Shown: positions 1-8,874, counted from the stretch's first letter. The stretch is DNA of 64,000 nucleotides from Flavobacterium sp. Root901 (GCF_001429765.1 NZ_LMJB01000007.1:246780-310779), one strand, 5' to 3'. A program made the numbers and translations. The notes: a model not told the origin generated them from the letters alone.

Positions 1-286
1 CGCAGATATCAGAATTTATATAACGGTAAAAATTCTGAGCCATTAACTTTGTGACTTCTGCCGACTCAGCACTATATTTTTCAATAGTACCCCACGGAAT
101 ATGCAGTAAATCTTCTTTCATTGACGAATGGTAACACACCATTCCTCCTATTAAGATTTTTCCGGAATTAAAGACTGTCGAAAATTCATAACTCATTTTT
201 CCTGCCGAAGCACTTTCTACAAAAGTTATGGTTAGTTTTTTCTCAATTAACGCTTTGCAGCATGCCGTTACTTTATCAGATGCCAT
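1..286 (-). CDS. CinA C-terminal (PncC-like) family protein, partial
   Basis: A minus-strand reading frame starts at ATG 284-286 and runs off the left edge, giving about 95 residues. The translation contains FVESASAGKMSYEF followed by LIGGMVCYHSSMKEDLLHI and a later EKYSAESAEVTKLMA. This order matches CinA C-terminal domains (nicotinamide-nucleotide amidase PncC), where an ESCTGG loop is followed by GGVVAY, a K-LL segment and a GAVS-E-A-MA segment. The loop here reads ESASAG rather than ESCTGG, so activity may differ; the first serine is kept. The family deamidates NMN in pyridine-nucleotide salvage. The protein seems to be the stand-alone short form because its methionine directly precedes the domain. 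The assignment comes from recognising motifs in a partial protein. Confidence 0.7.
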   Translation of the reverse strand, partial: MASDKVTACCKALIEKKLTITFVESASAGKMSYEFSTVFNSGKILIGGMVCYHSSMKEDLLHIPWGTIEKYSAESAEVTKLMAQNFYRYINSDIC

Positions 287-442
287 ATAATTAATTTTAA
301 ATTATACACTTTTTATAGTCAAATGTATAATGTTTGCAAAACTAAAACTTATATAATTTCCTACAATCATTACATTATAAGTAACTGTTAATTATACAAC
401 TATAATTTATTTTCCTGTAATAAGAAGCGGGTGCTTAGATGC

Positions 443-450
443 TAAATTTG
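443..450 (+). promoter_or_regulatory. Bacteroidota-type -7 promoter box (TAAATTTG)
   Basis: TAAATTTG fits the TAnnTTTG -7 consensus of the Bacteroidota primary sigma factor. It lies 25 bases before the ATG at 476, which would leave a short leader for the four-gene run that follows. I see no convincing -33 TTG element, so this is a candidate only. Confidence 0.45.
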
Positions 451-475
451 TAAAACACATTTAAAATTACACGCC

Positions 476-640
476 ATGAAAAATACAGTTCAAAATACTA
501 ATAATGTAAATGCCGCAAAAATAACCGGTACTGAAACAAAAGTACAAGACGACAAAACTGCAGGAAAAAATACTGTAACGAAAACAACAGTTAAACCTTC
601 TGCAAAGGATATGAAGGATTCACTTCCTACAAAAAAATAA
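476..640 (+). CDS. Small lysine/threonine-rich hypothetical protein
   Basis: This is an open frame of 54 codons that starts at ATG 476 and stops with TAA at 638-640. The product is polar, rich in Lys, Thr and Asn, and ends in DSLPTKK. It has no hydrophobic segment or signal peptide, and I do not recognise a family. A promoter-like TAAATTTG lies just upstream, and the next gene begins 25 bases after the stop on the same strand. That arrangement supports a real first gene of a small operon. The low-complexity composition suggests a disordered cytoplasmic protein; the function is unknown. Confidence 0.5.
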   Translation: MKNTVQNTNNVNAAKITGTETKVQDDKTAGKNTVTKTTVKPSAKDMKDSLPTKK

Positions 641-665
641 TTATTAATCTAAAAAAAACAGCGTT

Positions 666-1154
666 ATGGAAAAGCAAAATAACTTCGAATACGGACAAAC
701 AGACCCTGATTTTATAGATCAAAATACTTTAGTAGACGGAAATCAGGCTGACGAAAAATACCAACAGGAATTTAAACCAAGAAGTAATTCTGAGTTTGGT
801 GAAAGTGATCCGGATATTATGGAACAAAATACACTAATTGATAACGATTATGCAAGAGATGAAGATCCTTATCAATATCAGGAAGAATTTATAGAAGATC
901 TTAGTCAGGCTGTAAATGATTTTAAGGAAAACGAAACTTTCAGAGCAGAAAATATTCCGAATGAAGAACGAATTGTCAACGAAGATAATTTAGTTACCAA
1001 TGATGGAAATAATAGTGAATTTGAGAATGATGAAGACATTGATACGGAAACTGATTATGAAAATGATTTAGAGAAAGACGGTGACCTTGATAATGATGAA
1101 GAATTAAATGATTTTGATGCAGAACATTATCCGGAAAACCACCCTCGAGAATAA
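666..1154 (+). CDS. Very acidic hypothetical protein with internal DPD-QNTL repeat
   Basis: The protein has 162 residues dominated by Asp, Glu and Asn, with almost no hydrophobic stretch and no signal peptide. Two copies of a motif are visible. Residues 7-26 read FEYGQTDPDFIDQNTLVDGN and residues 42-61 read SEFGESDPDIMEQNTLIDND. Each copy is followed by a segment with several aromatic and Gln residues ending in QEEF or QQEF. The C-terminal hundred residues are low-complexity acidic sequence. It sits between two other small genes on the same strand, 21 bases before the next start. I do not know the family. The protein is probably intrinsically disordered; a binding or stress role would be a guess. 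Confidence 0.6.
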   Translation: MEKQNNFEYGQTDPDFIDQNTLVDGNQADEKYQQEFKPRSNSEFGESDPDIMEQNTLIDNDYARDEDPYQYQEEFIEDLSQAVNDFKENETFRAENIPNEERIVNEDNLVTNDGNNSEFENDEDIDTETDYENDLEKDGDLDNDEELNDFDAEHYPENHPRE

Positions 1155-1175
1155 TCAAACTTTTAAGATTAGTTT

Positions 1176-1592
1176 ATGTCTTTACCAGATCAAATCATAT
1201 GGCTTTTTGTACTGGCTGTCCCAATATCTTGTATTAGCTGGACTGTTACGCACGAAGAAATTTTTAGAGAACCTCATGAATGGTGTGTTAATCGCTCCAA
1301 AAATGGCCGATTATTACTCACCCGTAAGTTCTTTTATCTTTTTACCTGCGAATATTGTTTTAGTCATTATGTTACAATTGCATTTTTGATTTTTACTGAT
1401 TATAAAATTTTGTTAAACGACTGGCGCGGTTATATTTTGGCCGGATTTTCGCTGGTATTTGTAGCAAATATCTATATGAGCCTTTTTGCCCTTCTTCGAC
1501 AAGCCATTAAAAAAGAAAAAGTAGAAATTGAAAAAATTGAGACTGAAACTGATCTCGAAAAAAATAGCACAAATAAAAATACGTTAAATTAA
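1176..1592 (+). CDS. Small integral membrane protein with CxxC motif
   Basis: The 138-residue product has about three hydrophobic segments, near residues 5-25, 50-75 and 85-108. They are followed by a charged Lys/Glu-rich tail that could be helical and cytoplasmic. A CEYC motif lies in the second membrane region, in the context FTCEYCFSHYV. This resembles the short CPFC-type motif of DUF1360-like membrane proteins, but I cannot confirm membership. The gene follows the acidic-repeat gene by 21 bases and precedes another small gene by 12 bases, so the genes are probably co-transcribed. An overlapping frame at 1108-1389 has no such features and is not annotated. Confidence 0.6.
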   Translation: MSLPDQIIWLFVLAVPISCISWTVTHEEIFREPHEWCVNRSKNGRLLLTRKFFYLFTCEYCFSHYVTIAFLIFTDYKILLNDWRGYILAGFSLVFVANIYMSLFALLRQAIKKEKVEIEKIETETDLEKNSTNKNTLN

Positions 1593-1604
1593 ATAATAAA
1601 AATC

Positions 1605-1826
1605 ATGGAAAATTTACAATTCATTGACCCTCTATTGCACGGAATCAAACCTATTGAAAATAGTACTGGAAATCTTTCTGTCAAACAGCTGACATTCGCG
1701 GGAATTGGTTCAATTTTAATTGGAGCAGTTTTAAAGAAAACCGGACACACTAAAGCTGCAGCAATTGTTGGAAGTTTAGCACTGCCACTATTATCTGCAG
1801 CAGTTTACAAAAAAGTAGCAAAATAA
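1605..1826 (+). CDS. Small hydrophobic hypothetical protein
   Basis: The 73-residue protein has a polar N-terminus, then two Gly/Ala/Leu-rich hydrophobic stretches at about residues 30-45 and 50-68, and a basic end (YKKVAK). It could form a small membrane hairpin. It is the last gene of the 476-1826 run, and a clear terminator hairpin follows 27 bases after its stop. No family is recognised. Confidence 0.55.
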   Translation: MENLQFIDPLLHGIKPIENSTGNLSVKQLTFAGIGSILIGAVLKKTGHTKAAAIVGSLALPLLSAAVYKKVAK

Positions 1827-1852
1827 TAAAAGAAAAACGTTTGCTAATTGCG

Positions 1853-1890
1853 AAAATGCCCGTTAAGATTTTAAATCTAACGGGCATTTT
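1853..1890 (+). terminator. Intrinsic terminator after small-gene operon
   Basis: The arms AAAATGCCCGTTAAGATTT and its near-perfect complement TAAATCTAACGGGCATTTT abut with almost no loop beyond the A/T centre. The right arm ends in a T run. The hairpin lies 27 bases after the stop at 1826 and also faces the convergent gene at 1954, so it may act in both directions. Confidence 0.8.
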
Positions 1891-1953
1891 CTATAAATAT
1901 CTAATTACTATAATTTAACTGCTGAGTTTTTTTACACAATGGGTAAAAATTAT

Positions 1954-2334
1954 TTAATTTGCCGGCAGATTAATATTTCCTTCTACCCAGTTTAATGCTT
2001 TATTAAAAGCTTCTTTTTTAAATCCGTGGAATTCTCCCGGAACTACATAACTAAATCCGTTTGTAAAAGAAATAATATCTTCAGAATCTGTTACGATTGC
2101 TGCCCTGTTCCATTTTCCTAAATGTTTTAATCCTAAAAGGGCATCCTGAAGCCATGCTCCTGCAGTAAAGTTTTTTATATCAGTATCAAGAACTAATAAA
2201 AAATTAATTTCATTCGTTTGTTTTACCAAATGTTCAACAGCGGGAATTACTGCTGTCAGAAAATCTTCTTTTGTTACTTCTGCCAATGCTCTAAAGGCCA
2301 CAATGTTATCGGTAGTGTCAATTTGATGTATCAT
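1954..2334 (-). CDS. SpoIIAA-like (STAS-type) protein
   Basis: The protein has 126 residues and no signal peptide. The pattern FRALAEVTKEDFLTAVIPAV, then a hydrophobic strand NFLLVLDTD, then LKHLGKWNRAAIVTDSEDI and a short aromatic C-terminal helix matches the SpoIIAA-like fold (PF11964). These are small cytoplasmic proteins related to STAS domains, and most have no known function. It is the last gene before a repeat-rich gap and stands alone on the minus strand. I am fairly sure of the family; no specific role can be given. Confidence 0.7.
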   Translation of the reverse strand: MIHQIDTTDNIVAFRALAEVTKEDFLTAVIPAVEHLVKQTNEINFLLVLDTDIKNFTAGAWLQDALLGLKHLGKWNRAAIVTDSEDIISFTNGFSYVVPGEFHGFKKEAFNKALNWVEGNINLPAN

Positions 2335-2486
2335 AATTTATACTTTTTGAGTTACTAATTGCGTTGCTTTTTTCCTGAAAGCACACTTAATCAAAATATT
2401 TAATTTTAACTCAAATTTACTCATTCCTGACAGTTACAACTTACATTTTTTTATTCGTTTATTATAAATTTTAAAGGTTCTAAGGG

Positions 2487-2738
2487 CTAAGGTTCTGAGT
2501 TTTTTTCTTTGGGTTTAATTCTCAAGATTTTTCGTAGAGACGCACTGCAGTGCGTCTATCAATAGATTTAAAATACAGAAAACATTTAAAATGTGATATG
2601 CGCATGTAGACGCACTATAGTGCGTCTCTACAGAAAATCTTTTTGTTCTTTCTCAAAGCCTAAGTAGACGCACTGCAGTGCGTCTCTACGGAAAATCTTT
2701 GAGATCAAATTAAACCCAAAGTAATCTCAGAACCTTAG
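2487..2738. repeat. Composite palindromic (REP/BIME-like) element, three palindromes in a larger inverted repeat
   Basis: Three copies of a palindrome with core GACGCACTGCAGTGCGTC lie at 2534-2558, 2606-2631 (core centre TATA instead of GCAG-C) and 2664-2689. The outer two are embedded in a larger inverted repeat. CTAAGGTTCTGAG at 2487-2499, with the TTTGGGTTTAATT and AGATTTTTCGTAGAG sequence after it, is mirrored by CTCAGAACCTTAG at 2726-2738 and its preceding sequence. The same palindrome occurs twice more at 56998-57072. The element fills the gap 2335-2819, which holds no gene. Confidence 0.8.
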
Positions 2739-2752
2739 AATCTTAAAAAAAG

Positions 2753-2786
2753 AAAAAGCCTGTCTTTTCCAAGAACAGGCTTTTTT
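2753..2786 (-). terminator. Terminator after the susD-like gene
   Basis: AAAAAGCCTGT and ACAGGCTTTTTT flank a short loop (CTTTTCCAAGA). The stem carries A and T runs on either side, so it can stop transcription in both directions. It lies 34 bases past the stop of the minus-strand SusD gene at 2820. Confidence 0.8.
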
Positions 2787-2819
2787 CAAAAAAAATAAAA
2801 AATAAACTAACACAAATTC

Positions 2820-4589
2820 TTAATTGTATCCTTGGTTTTGTGAAAACACTTTTTGATCGATAACCGTCTGCGGAATTGGAAATATTCTTCTAAATGGCAG
2901 AGAAGCTGCTTTGGCAGTTCCGGCTAAGTCAAATTTTCCGAAGCGGATGCTCTGCGGTCTTCTTTGTAATTCCCAATACAATTCAAAACCTAATTCTTTA
3001 TATAATTGCTGAGCATCTAATGATGTTAAAGCCTTTCCTGGTGCATTGGCAAACAAAGCTTCTCTTTTTCTGCTGGTACGCAGTTTGTTTAAATCATCCA
3101 TTGCAGGACCAACGCTTCCTTTTCTGAATAATGCCTCGGCTCTCATGATATAAATTCCTCCTAAACGAAATAACGGAATATCAACATTACTATTACCATT
3201 TCCTCCTTCCGGGTCAAATTCATATTTAAATATACGAGCTCCCTGATTAATTTCGTTTTGGGCAAAAACAGATTTTGTCGGATCTGAAAATGTCAATGTA
3301 GTTGTAAAATTCATTCTTGTAGTCGTACTTTTTTCCATATATAATGGAGAAACTTTGATACGGTTACCTGTCATTTCCAAAGATCCTGAAGGCAATAATA
3401 TTGGCCCATACTGAAGTCCGGCCTGGATTCCTCTGTTAAAGTGAAACCAAGGTAAACTCGGACTGCTTTTAGGTACGATATCTGTTGCAGGAACACTTAC
3501 ATCTGTTCCATCATTCATAAACCATGTTCCGTCAGCATATTGGTAATGCTGTTCAAATCTTGGATCATCGTGATTCCCATCCCAGGTTGCATAGAATTCA
3601 GGAGTTGTACAAGCCGCATTTGTTCCTCTGTTTGCAGCAGATGTTCTCTGGTTACGTTCCATACACACATAAGCAAAACTGTTAGAACCATTACGGATGT
3701 AATCTATTTTTTGAGAAATGGCAAAAATCAGCTCTTTACCGTCGTTATTATCTCTTGCAAAGTTTTTGAAAAAGTCACTTTCTAAACTAAACTTTCCAGA
3801 ATCAATCAATAGAGACGTGTAATAAATAACTCGATCCATATCTGTTCCGTTTCCAGAAACTGCAGGTTCGTTAAAATTAAAGTTTGATGCAGTATTAAAA
3901 CGGTCTTTAAATACAGCACGATTTAAATACATATTGGCTAAAAAAGCATAACCAGCTTGTTTTGTAAATCTACCGTGGTGTGTACGCTGGGTCCCAATAT
4001 CAGCCAAATCAGGAAGTAAGGCTTCAACATCTTTAATTAACTGATCAATTTGAGTATCAGCTTTTAAGATCTGCAAAGGCGCACTTGGATTTAGCGGATC
4101 TCTGTATGGAGCCTGACCGTATAAATCTAATGTTGTATAGGTATAAAATGCTAAAAGTGCTTTTGATTCTGCCAGGAATAATTTCTTTTCAGGAAAATCA
4201 GTTTCTGATGCCGATTTTATAGCAGTCAAAGAACGCGTAATCCCGTTTGTCAATAAATCCCAGTTCGATACTATAATAGCATTATTAGAGCTCCATGTAA
4301 ACTCGTGCATGTCTCTCCATTTTCCTCCGTCTCCCCAGTCACTTCCGCGGGTTGGCAAAATAGCTTCGTCTGTAGTATATTCCTGCATGGCAAAAACAGC
4401 ACCGTGATCTGTAAAAGTTCCGTCTCCAAGTCTGTCATAAGCAGCAGCAAGAGAACCTGCAGGATCTGAAACCGTATTTCCGGATTTTTCGTCTAAAAGA
4501 ACTTCATCCAGATCTGTACAGCTGTTTAATAAAAAAGCAAAAGAGAAAATTGCTAAAATTTTTATACTTAAAAATGTCTTTGTCTTCAT
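2820..4589 (-). CDS. SusD/RagB-family outer-membrane nutrient-binding lipoprotein
   Basis: The 589-residue protein begins with a lipoprotein signal whose lipobox is LLNSC, followed by TDLDEV. Family hallmarks include an N-terminal helical TPR-like part and a late segment FRLGGIYIMRAEALFRKGS. The C-terminus reads RRIFPIPQTVIDQKVFSQNQGYN-like, as is typical of SusD proteins. SusD proteins sit on the cell surface and form a lid over the partner SusC channel. The gene lies four bases downstream of a susC-type gene on the same strand. Its neighbours (sigma/anti-sigma genes, a PI-PLC-like protein and a phosphoesterase) suggest a phosphoester-containing ligand rather than a plain glycan. That ligand is inferred, not seen. 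Confidence 0.93.
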   Translation of the reverse strand: MKTKTFLSIKILAIFSFAFLLNSCTDLDEVLLDEKSGNTVSDPAGSLAAAYDRLGDGTFTDHGAVFAMQEYTTDEAILPTRGSDWGDGGKWRDMHEFTWSSNNAIIVSNWDLLTNGITRSLTAIKSASETDFPEKKLFLAESKALLAFYTYTTLDLYGQAPYRDPLNPSAPLQILKADTQIDQLIKDVEALLPDLADIGTQRTHHGRFTKQAGYAFLANMYLNRAVFKDRFNTASNFNFNEPAVSGNGTDMDRVIYYTSLLIDSGKFSLESDFFKNFARDNNDGKELIFAISQKIDYIRNGSNSFAYVCMERNQRTSAANRGTNAACTTPEFYATWDGNHDDPRFEQHYQYADGTWFMNDGTDVSVPATDIVPKSSPSLPWFHFNRGIQAGLQYGPILLPSGSLEMTGNRIKVSPLYMEKSTTTRMNFTTTLTFSDPTKSVFAQNEINQGARIFKYEFDPEGGNGNSNVDIPLFRLGGIYIMRAEALFRKGSVGPAMDDLNKLRTSRKREALFANAPGKALTSLDAQQLYKELGFELYWELQRRPQSIRFGKFDLAGTAKAASLPFRRIFPIPQTVIDQKVFSQNQGYN

Positions 4590-4593
4590 GAAT

Positions 4594-7500
4594 TTATAAT
4601 TTTAAAGTTGCTCCGAAACTAAACGTTCTGGAAGTTGGATAAGCAGCATAATCAATACCAATAGACTGGTTTCCTCCGCTTGGTTTCGGGCTGTTAATTA
4701 ATGGATCAAATCCTGAATAATTTGTAATTGTAATCAGGTTATTTCCTGTTACATAAAGTGTTAATCCCTGTAACCAGTTTACTCCTTTTAAATCTAAATT
4801 GTAACCAATACGCGCTGTATTTAATCGGATAAAATCAGATTTTTCTAAGAAAAGAGTAGATAAAATTGGTGAGTTTGTCGGGTTTGCCCCAGACTCATAA
4901 TATCCAGTAGCCACGTTACGATCTGATGCTAAATTGTTAATATTTAAAGCATTTAAACCTGTATTATTCAATAAGTAACCTCCAGTCTGTCCAATGATTG
5001 AAAACGAAAAGCTTAAGTTTTTATATTTCATATCACTATTAAGACCGTAGTAAAAAGTTGGAAGAGCTCCCTCTATAATTACTCTGTCGCTGTTATTAAT
5101 TTTACCGTCTCCGTTTTGATCTTTAAATATGTTTGCTCCATTTTGGTCAAAACCAATATGCTGTAATAGGTAGAAAGATCCTGCCGAATAACCGCTTTTA
5201 TAAATGTTAGCCGTTACACCAGACTGTCCCGGCCCTGAAATAGTTCCGGTGTAGATTTCTGAAACTGGTAAATCTTCAATTTTGTTGTTTAAAGTTGCAC
5301 CATTTACATCTACATTCCAGCTGAAATTTTTAGTATCAACTAATTTTGAACCTAACATAAATTCAAAACCTTTGTTGACAATTTTTCCGTCGATATTTGT
5401 CCACACTGTAGATGTTGGGCTCAATGGCGGCGAAGGAACATTTAAGATTGCATCTGTAGTAGTTTTGTTAAAATAATCAAGCGTTCCGTAGAATTTATCA
5501 TTCCATAAACTAAAATCTACACCAAAATTATATTGCGTTACAACTTCCCATTTTAAATCAGGATTTGGAGTTCTCACAACAGAAACTCCGTTTACTAAAT
5601 TCAAATCATCGTATAAATAATATCCGTCTGCACCAGATAAAGAGTAACTTGCTTTTGTAATTTTATTTTCAACTTCCTGATTTCCTGTTTGTCCCCAGCT
5701 TGCTCTTAATTTTAAGTTGCTTACAGCAGTTACATTTTCTAAAAAACTTTCTTTAGAAATATTCCATCCTAAAGCAAATGACGGAAAATAACCGTATTTA
5801 TTATTATCACCAAAACGAGTAGAACCGTCAGCTCTCATCGAAGCTGTTAAAAGGTATTTATCGTTGAAAGTATAATTTAATCTTCCAAAATAAGACTGTA
5901 ATTCATTTTCCTGTGCATAACCTGAAAGTACCGGCAGAATACCTTTGAAACCAGGATTAATTTCCGGTTTTACACCTACTCCTTTATCAGTGATTCCTTC
6001 AATACTGAAACTTGTTCCAGATCTTTCAAATTTCTGATAAGAAAAACCGCCCAAAGCTTCAATTTTATGTTTGTCTAATGTTACATTATAAGTTAAATAA
6101 TGCTCGATTAAGGAGTTTTTTGAATCCAGATTATTTTGAACATATTTACCTATTTTACTAATATCTGTAATATTTGGATAAATAGTTGTGTTTCTTTCAG
6201 ATGTTGAACGATCGACACCAATGTTTAATTTATATTCTAATCCGTTTACAATTCTAAAAGAAGTTTCTAAGTTTCCTAAAACCCTCAATGTACGCGTCTG
6301 ATCTTCATAAATACTTAATAAATAAGCAGGATTGTAATGCGCGTTCATATTGAAGTTTGTATAATTTCCATTAGCATCAAATACAGAACGCGTTGGGTTT
6401 GCCATTAAAGTATGAACGATCAATTGTCCGTTAGAACCACCGTCATCACTTGTAGGAACACCGTCGTCTGTTGTCTGGCTCGCTGTAAGGTTGAATTTTA
6501 ATTTTAAACGCTTGTTGTCTAAAAATGATTCAGAAGCATTAAGTCTTCCTGAAATACGTTTGAAATTACTGTTACGAATAATTCCTTCCTGATCCATTTG
6601 TGCAATAGATGCATAATAATTTCCTGATTCTGTCTGCTTTGCAAAAGACAATGCATTATTTTGAGTAATGGCAGATCTGAAAATTACATCCTGCCAGTCT
6701 GTATTTCCTCCGTGATCAAATGATTTATCTTTAATAGCATTTCTGTACTGGTCTGCACTTAAAACATCTAATTTATTAGCAACAGTAGAAACTCCCATAT
6801 AAGAATCAAAAGTAATTGTTCCTTCTCCTTTTGAACCTTTTTTAGTTGTAACCAAAACAACTCCATTCGATCCTCTCGCACCGTAAATTGCGGCTGCAGA
6901 TGCATCTTTAAGAACTGTAATCGATTCGATATCACTTGTATTCAAAAAGTTTAATGGATTTTTTGCTGTTGAAGATCCAAAACCAACATTTGTTCCGGTC
7001 GGACTTACATCATCATTAGCCAATGGCATTCCATCAACAACAAATAAAGGCGTACTTCCGCTTCTGATAGATCCAACTCCACGAATTGTTACGTTTACTC
7101 CTGCTCCCGGCTCACCACTTGTACTTACAACACGTACACCGGCAACTTTTCCCTGAAGTAAATTATCTACAGAGATATTTACACCTTGTTTGAAGTTTGC
7201 TGCTTCAAGCTGCGTAACTGCTCCGGTTACATCTTTTTTAGATTGTTTTCCATAACCTACCACCAAAACTTCATTTAATTCTGATGTACTTGGCTCTAAC
7301 TGGATTGTCATTAAACCAGCTTTTGCAACAGCAATTTTAGTTTTATATCCTACATACGAAACTTCGATATTTTTTCCTTCTTCTATAGAAAGTTCAAAAA
7401 CTCCGTCAAAATCAGTTACCGTTGAGTTAGTACTGCCTGATTCCAAAACTGTTGCACCCGGAATTGGCACATTGTTTTCGTCAACAATTTTTCCTTTTAC

Positions 7501-7878
7501 TCTGATCTTGCCTGCTGCTTTTGTGTTAACCGCTTTTACAGCAGCTGTTTTTTGAATTAAAACTAATTTTCCGTTAATGTTATAATTGAAATTAGCTTTT
7601 TTAGAAAGGTCGCTTAAAATTGCAGCAACAGATGCTTCCGTATAATTTACTGTGTAAACAGTATTATCAGCAATAACAGCTTGTCCGTAACTGAACTTAT
7701 AATCAGTCTGCTGACTTAATTTTGAAAAAATAGAAACAAGAGTTGCTTTTTCTATTTTATTTTCTACATTTGATTTTTTTAATGAATTAGTTTTACTAAA
7801 ACCACTCTGGATGGTCAGTAACGCCAGTACTAAAAAGATAAAACTCTTTAGATTTAAATAAGAAGGTTTAAAATACAT
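4594..7878 (-). CDS. SusC/RagA TonB-dependent transporter with N-terminal STN signalling domain
   Basis: The protein has 1094 residues. After a signal peptide come an STN domain at about residues 40-110 (LVSIFSKLSQQTDYKFSYG to NGKLVLIQK), a carboxypeptidase-regulatory-like domain at about 125-200, and a plug with the SusC signature ELNEVLVVGYGKQSKKDVTG. A long beta-barrel follows, ending FSFGATLKL. The STN domain is what FecA-type receptors use to signal to an inner-membrane FecR anti-sigma factor, and fecR- and fecI-type genes lie immediately upstream on the same strand. The transporter therefore both imports its ligand and reports its presence. It is followed four bases later by its SusD partner. 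Confidence 0.95.
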   Translation of the reverse strand: MYFKPSYLNLKSFIFLVLALLTIQSGFSKTNSLKKSNVENKIEKATLVSIFSKLSQQTDYKFSYGQAVIADNTVYTVNYTEASVAAILSDLSKKANFNYNINGKLVLIQKTAAVKAVNTKAAGKIRVKGKIVDENNVPIPGATVLESGSTNSTVTDFDGVFELSIEEGKNIEVSYVGYKTKIAVAKAGLMTIQLEPSTSELNEVLVVGYGKQSKKDVTGAVTQLEAANFKQGVNISVDNLLQGKVAGVRVVSTSGEPGAGVNVTIRGVGSIRSGSTPLFVVDGMPLANDDVSPTGTNVGFGSSTAKNPLNFLNTSDIESITVLKDASAAAIYGARGSNGVVLVTTKKGSKGEGTITFDSYMGVSTVANKLDVLSADQYRNAIKDKSFDHGGNTDWQDVIFRSAITQNNALSFAKQTESGNYYASIAQMDQEGIIRNSNFKRISGRLNASESFLDNKRLKLKFNLTASQTTDDGVPTSDDGGSNGQLIVHTLMANPTRSVFDANGNYTNFNMNAHYNPAYLLSIYEDQTRTLRVLGNLETSFRIVNGLEYKLNIGVDRSTSERNTTIYPNITDISKIGKYVQNNLDSKNSLIEHYLTYNVTLDKHKIEALGGFSYQKFERSGTSFSIEGITDKGVGVKPEINPGFKGILPVLSGYAQENELQSYFGRLNYTFNDKYLLTASMRADGSTRFGDNNKYGYFPSFALGWNISKESFLENVTAVSNLKLRASWGQTGNQEVENKITKASYSLSGADGYYLYDDLNLVNGVSVVRTPNPDLKWEVVTQYNFGVDFSLWNDKFYGTLDYFNKTTTDAILNVPSPPLSPTSTVWTNIDGKIVNKGFEFMLGSKLVDTKNFSWNVDVNGATLNNKIEDLPVSEIYTGTISGPGQSGVTANIYKSGYSAGSFYLLQHIGFDQNGANIFKDQNGDGKINNSDRVIIEGALPTFYYGLNSDMKYKNLSFSFSIIGQTGGYLLNNTGLNALNINNLASDRNVATGYYESGANPTNSPILSTLFLEKSDFIRLNTARIGYNLDLKGVNWLQGLTLYVTGNNLITITNYSGFDPLINSPKPSGGNQSIGIDYAAYPTSRTFSFGATLKL

Positions 7879-7919
7879 GATTTAAGTTATTGGTTTTTTA
7901 CGATACTTAATTATTAATC

Positions 7920-7940
7920 GCAGTTGTTCTCAGCAACTGC
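7920..7940 (-). terminator. Hairpin between fecR-like and susC-like genes
   Basis: GCAGTTG and CAACTGC pair across a six- to seven-base loop in the 72-base gap. On the minus strand no strong T tract follows, so it may only weaken read-through from the regulators into the transporter genes. On the plus strand a T run does follow. Confidence 0.5.
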
Positions 7941-7950
7941 TTTTTTGTTT

Positions 7951-8874
7951 TTAATCCACTTTTACTATTTCGCCATAAACTTTGAATTTTAGGTTTGTGA
8001 TATAATTTATTTGTTCTAAAACATTCTCTAATGCTGCGTCTTTTTTAATAAACACCGTTAGCGGCGCTGCTAATACCTGTTCATTATTGTATTGAAATGA
8101 AACACCGTATTTATATTGTAAAATGGCAATAACTTGTTTAAGTGTCGTTTGATTCAGCATCACATCTGTATTGTACCAATTGACCAGAAATGATTTATCT
8201 GCCTGTTGTTTTGTGAGTTTTTCAGATTCGAAAACGGCTTCTTCATTTGGAACTAAATCAACGCTCTGCCCTTTTGAAGTAACATTTACCTTTCCGGTCA
8301 CAACAATTACTTCGCATTTTGATTTAGACATTTGAATGTGGAATGAAGTTCCCACAACTTTCGTTTTAACCTCTCCGGATGTAATGATAAATGGGTGTTT
8401 TTTATCTTTGGCAATTTCAAAAAAAGCATTTCCTTTTAACAAAGAAACTTTCCTTTCGCTGCCCTCGAATTTTTCAGGATATTGAAATGATGAGTTTGCT
8501 GCCAGATAAATTTTCGAGCCGTCACTTAATTGGATAGATTTGGGAATCGATGACGTTTTAAATGTTAGTTGTTTATCAACAACAATTTCAGTTTTAAAGA
8601 AAAAACCAAGACCAACAAGAAAAAGAATACTGGCAGCCGCCATATATTTTAAATACGGTTTTATAGTCTTCTCCTTTACCATTCGAAGCTGAATCCCGTC
8701 GTATATATTTTTAGAAACTTCATCAGAATTTCCCATTGAAGCTTCATTCCAGTCTGCATTTTGATATTCGCTTAAAGCAAAATTATGCAGCAGATTTTCT
8801 TCTGCCTCTGAGGTTTTATTTCTTGAACTTTTATCTATAAGATATTCTAAACTATGTTTGATTCTTTTTATCAT
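7951..8874 (-). CDS. FecR-family anti-sigma factor
   Basis: The 307-residue protein has a cytoplasmic N-terminal part and one membrane segment at about residues 74-93 (KYMAAASILFLVGLGFFF). The periplasmic FecR domain contains SIQLSDGSKIYLAANSSFQYP and GTSFHI, and the last ~65 residues resemble DUF4974, which contacts the STN domain. In the known Fec-type cascade the transporter STN domain binds the FecR periplasmic domain and releases the partner ECF sigma factor. The sigma gene lies 83 bases upstream and the STN-containing transporter 72 bases downstream, so the three-part cascade is complete here. Confidence 0.93.
   Translation of the reverse strand: MIKRIKHSLEYLIDKSSRNKTSEAEENLLHNFALSEYQNADWNEASMGNSDEVSKNIYDGIQLRMVKEKTIKPYLKYMAAASILFLVGLGFFFKTEIVVDKQLTFKTSSIPKSIQLSDGSKIYLAANSSFQYPEKFEGSERKVSLLKGNAFFEIAKDKKHPFIITSGEVKTKVVGTSFHIQMSKSKCEVIVVTGKVNVTSKGQSVDLVPNEEAVFESEKLTKQQADKSFLVNWYNTDVMLNQTTLKQVIAILQYKYGVSFQYNNEQVLAAPLTVFIKKDAALENVLEQINYITNLKFKVYGEIVKVD

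Noticed and set aside
1108..1389. 93-codon plus-strand frame overlapping two small genes
   Set aside because: It overlaps the ends of the acidic protein and the membrane protein in another frame. Its composition is unremarkable and those two genes fit head to tail without it.
2534..2689. Three palindromes considered as a CRISPR array
   Set aside because: The spacing is uneven (about 47 and 32 bases), the repeats are full palindromes, and the whole lies in an inverted repeat, with no cas genes in the window.
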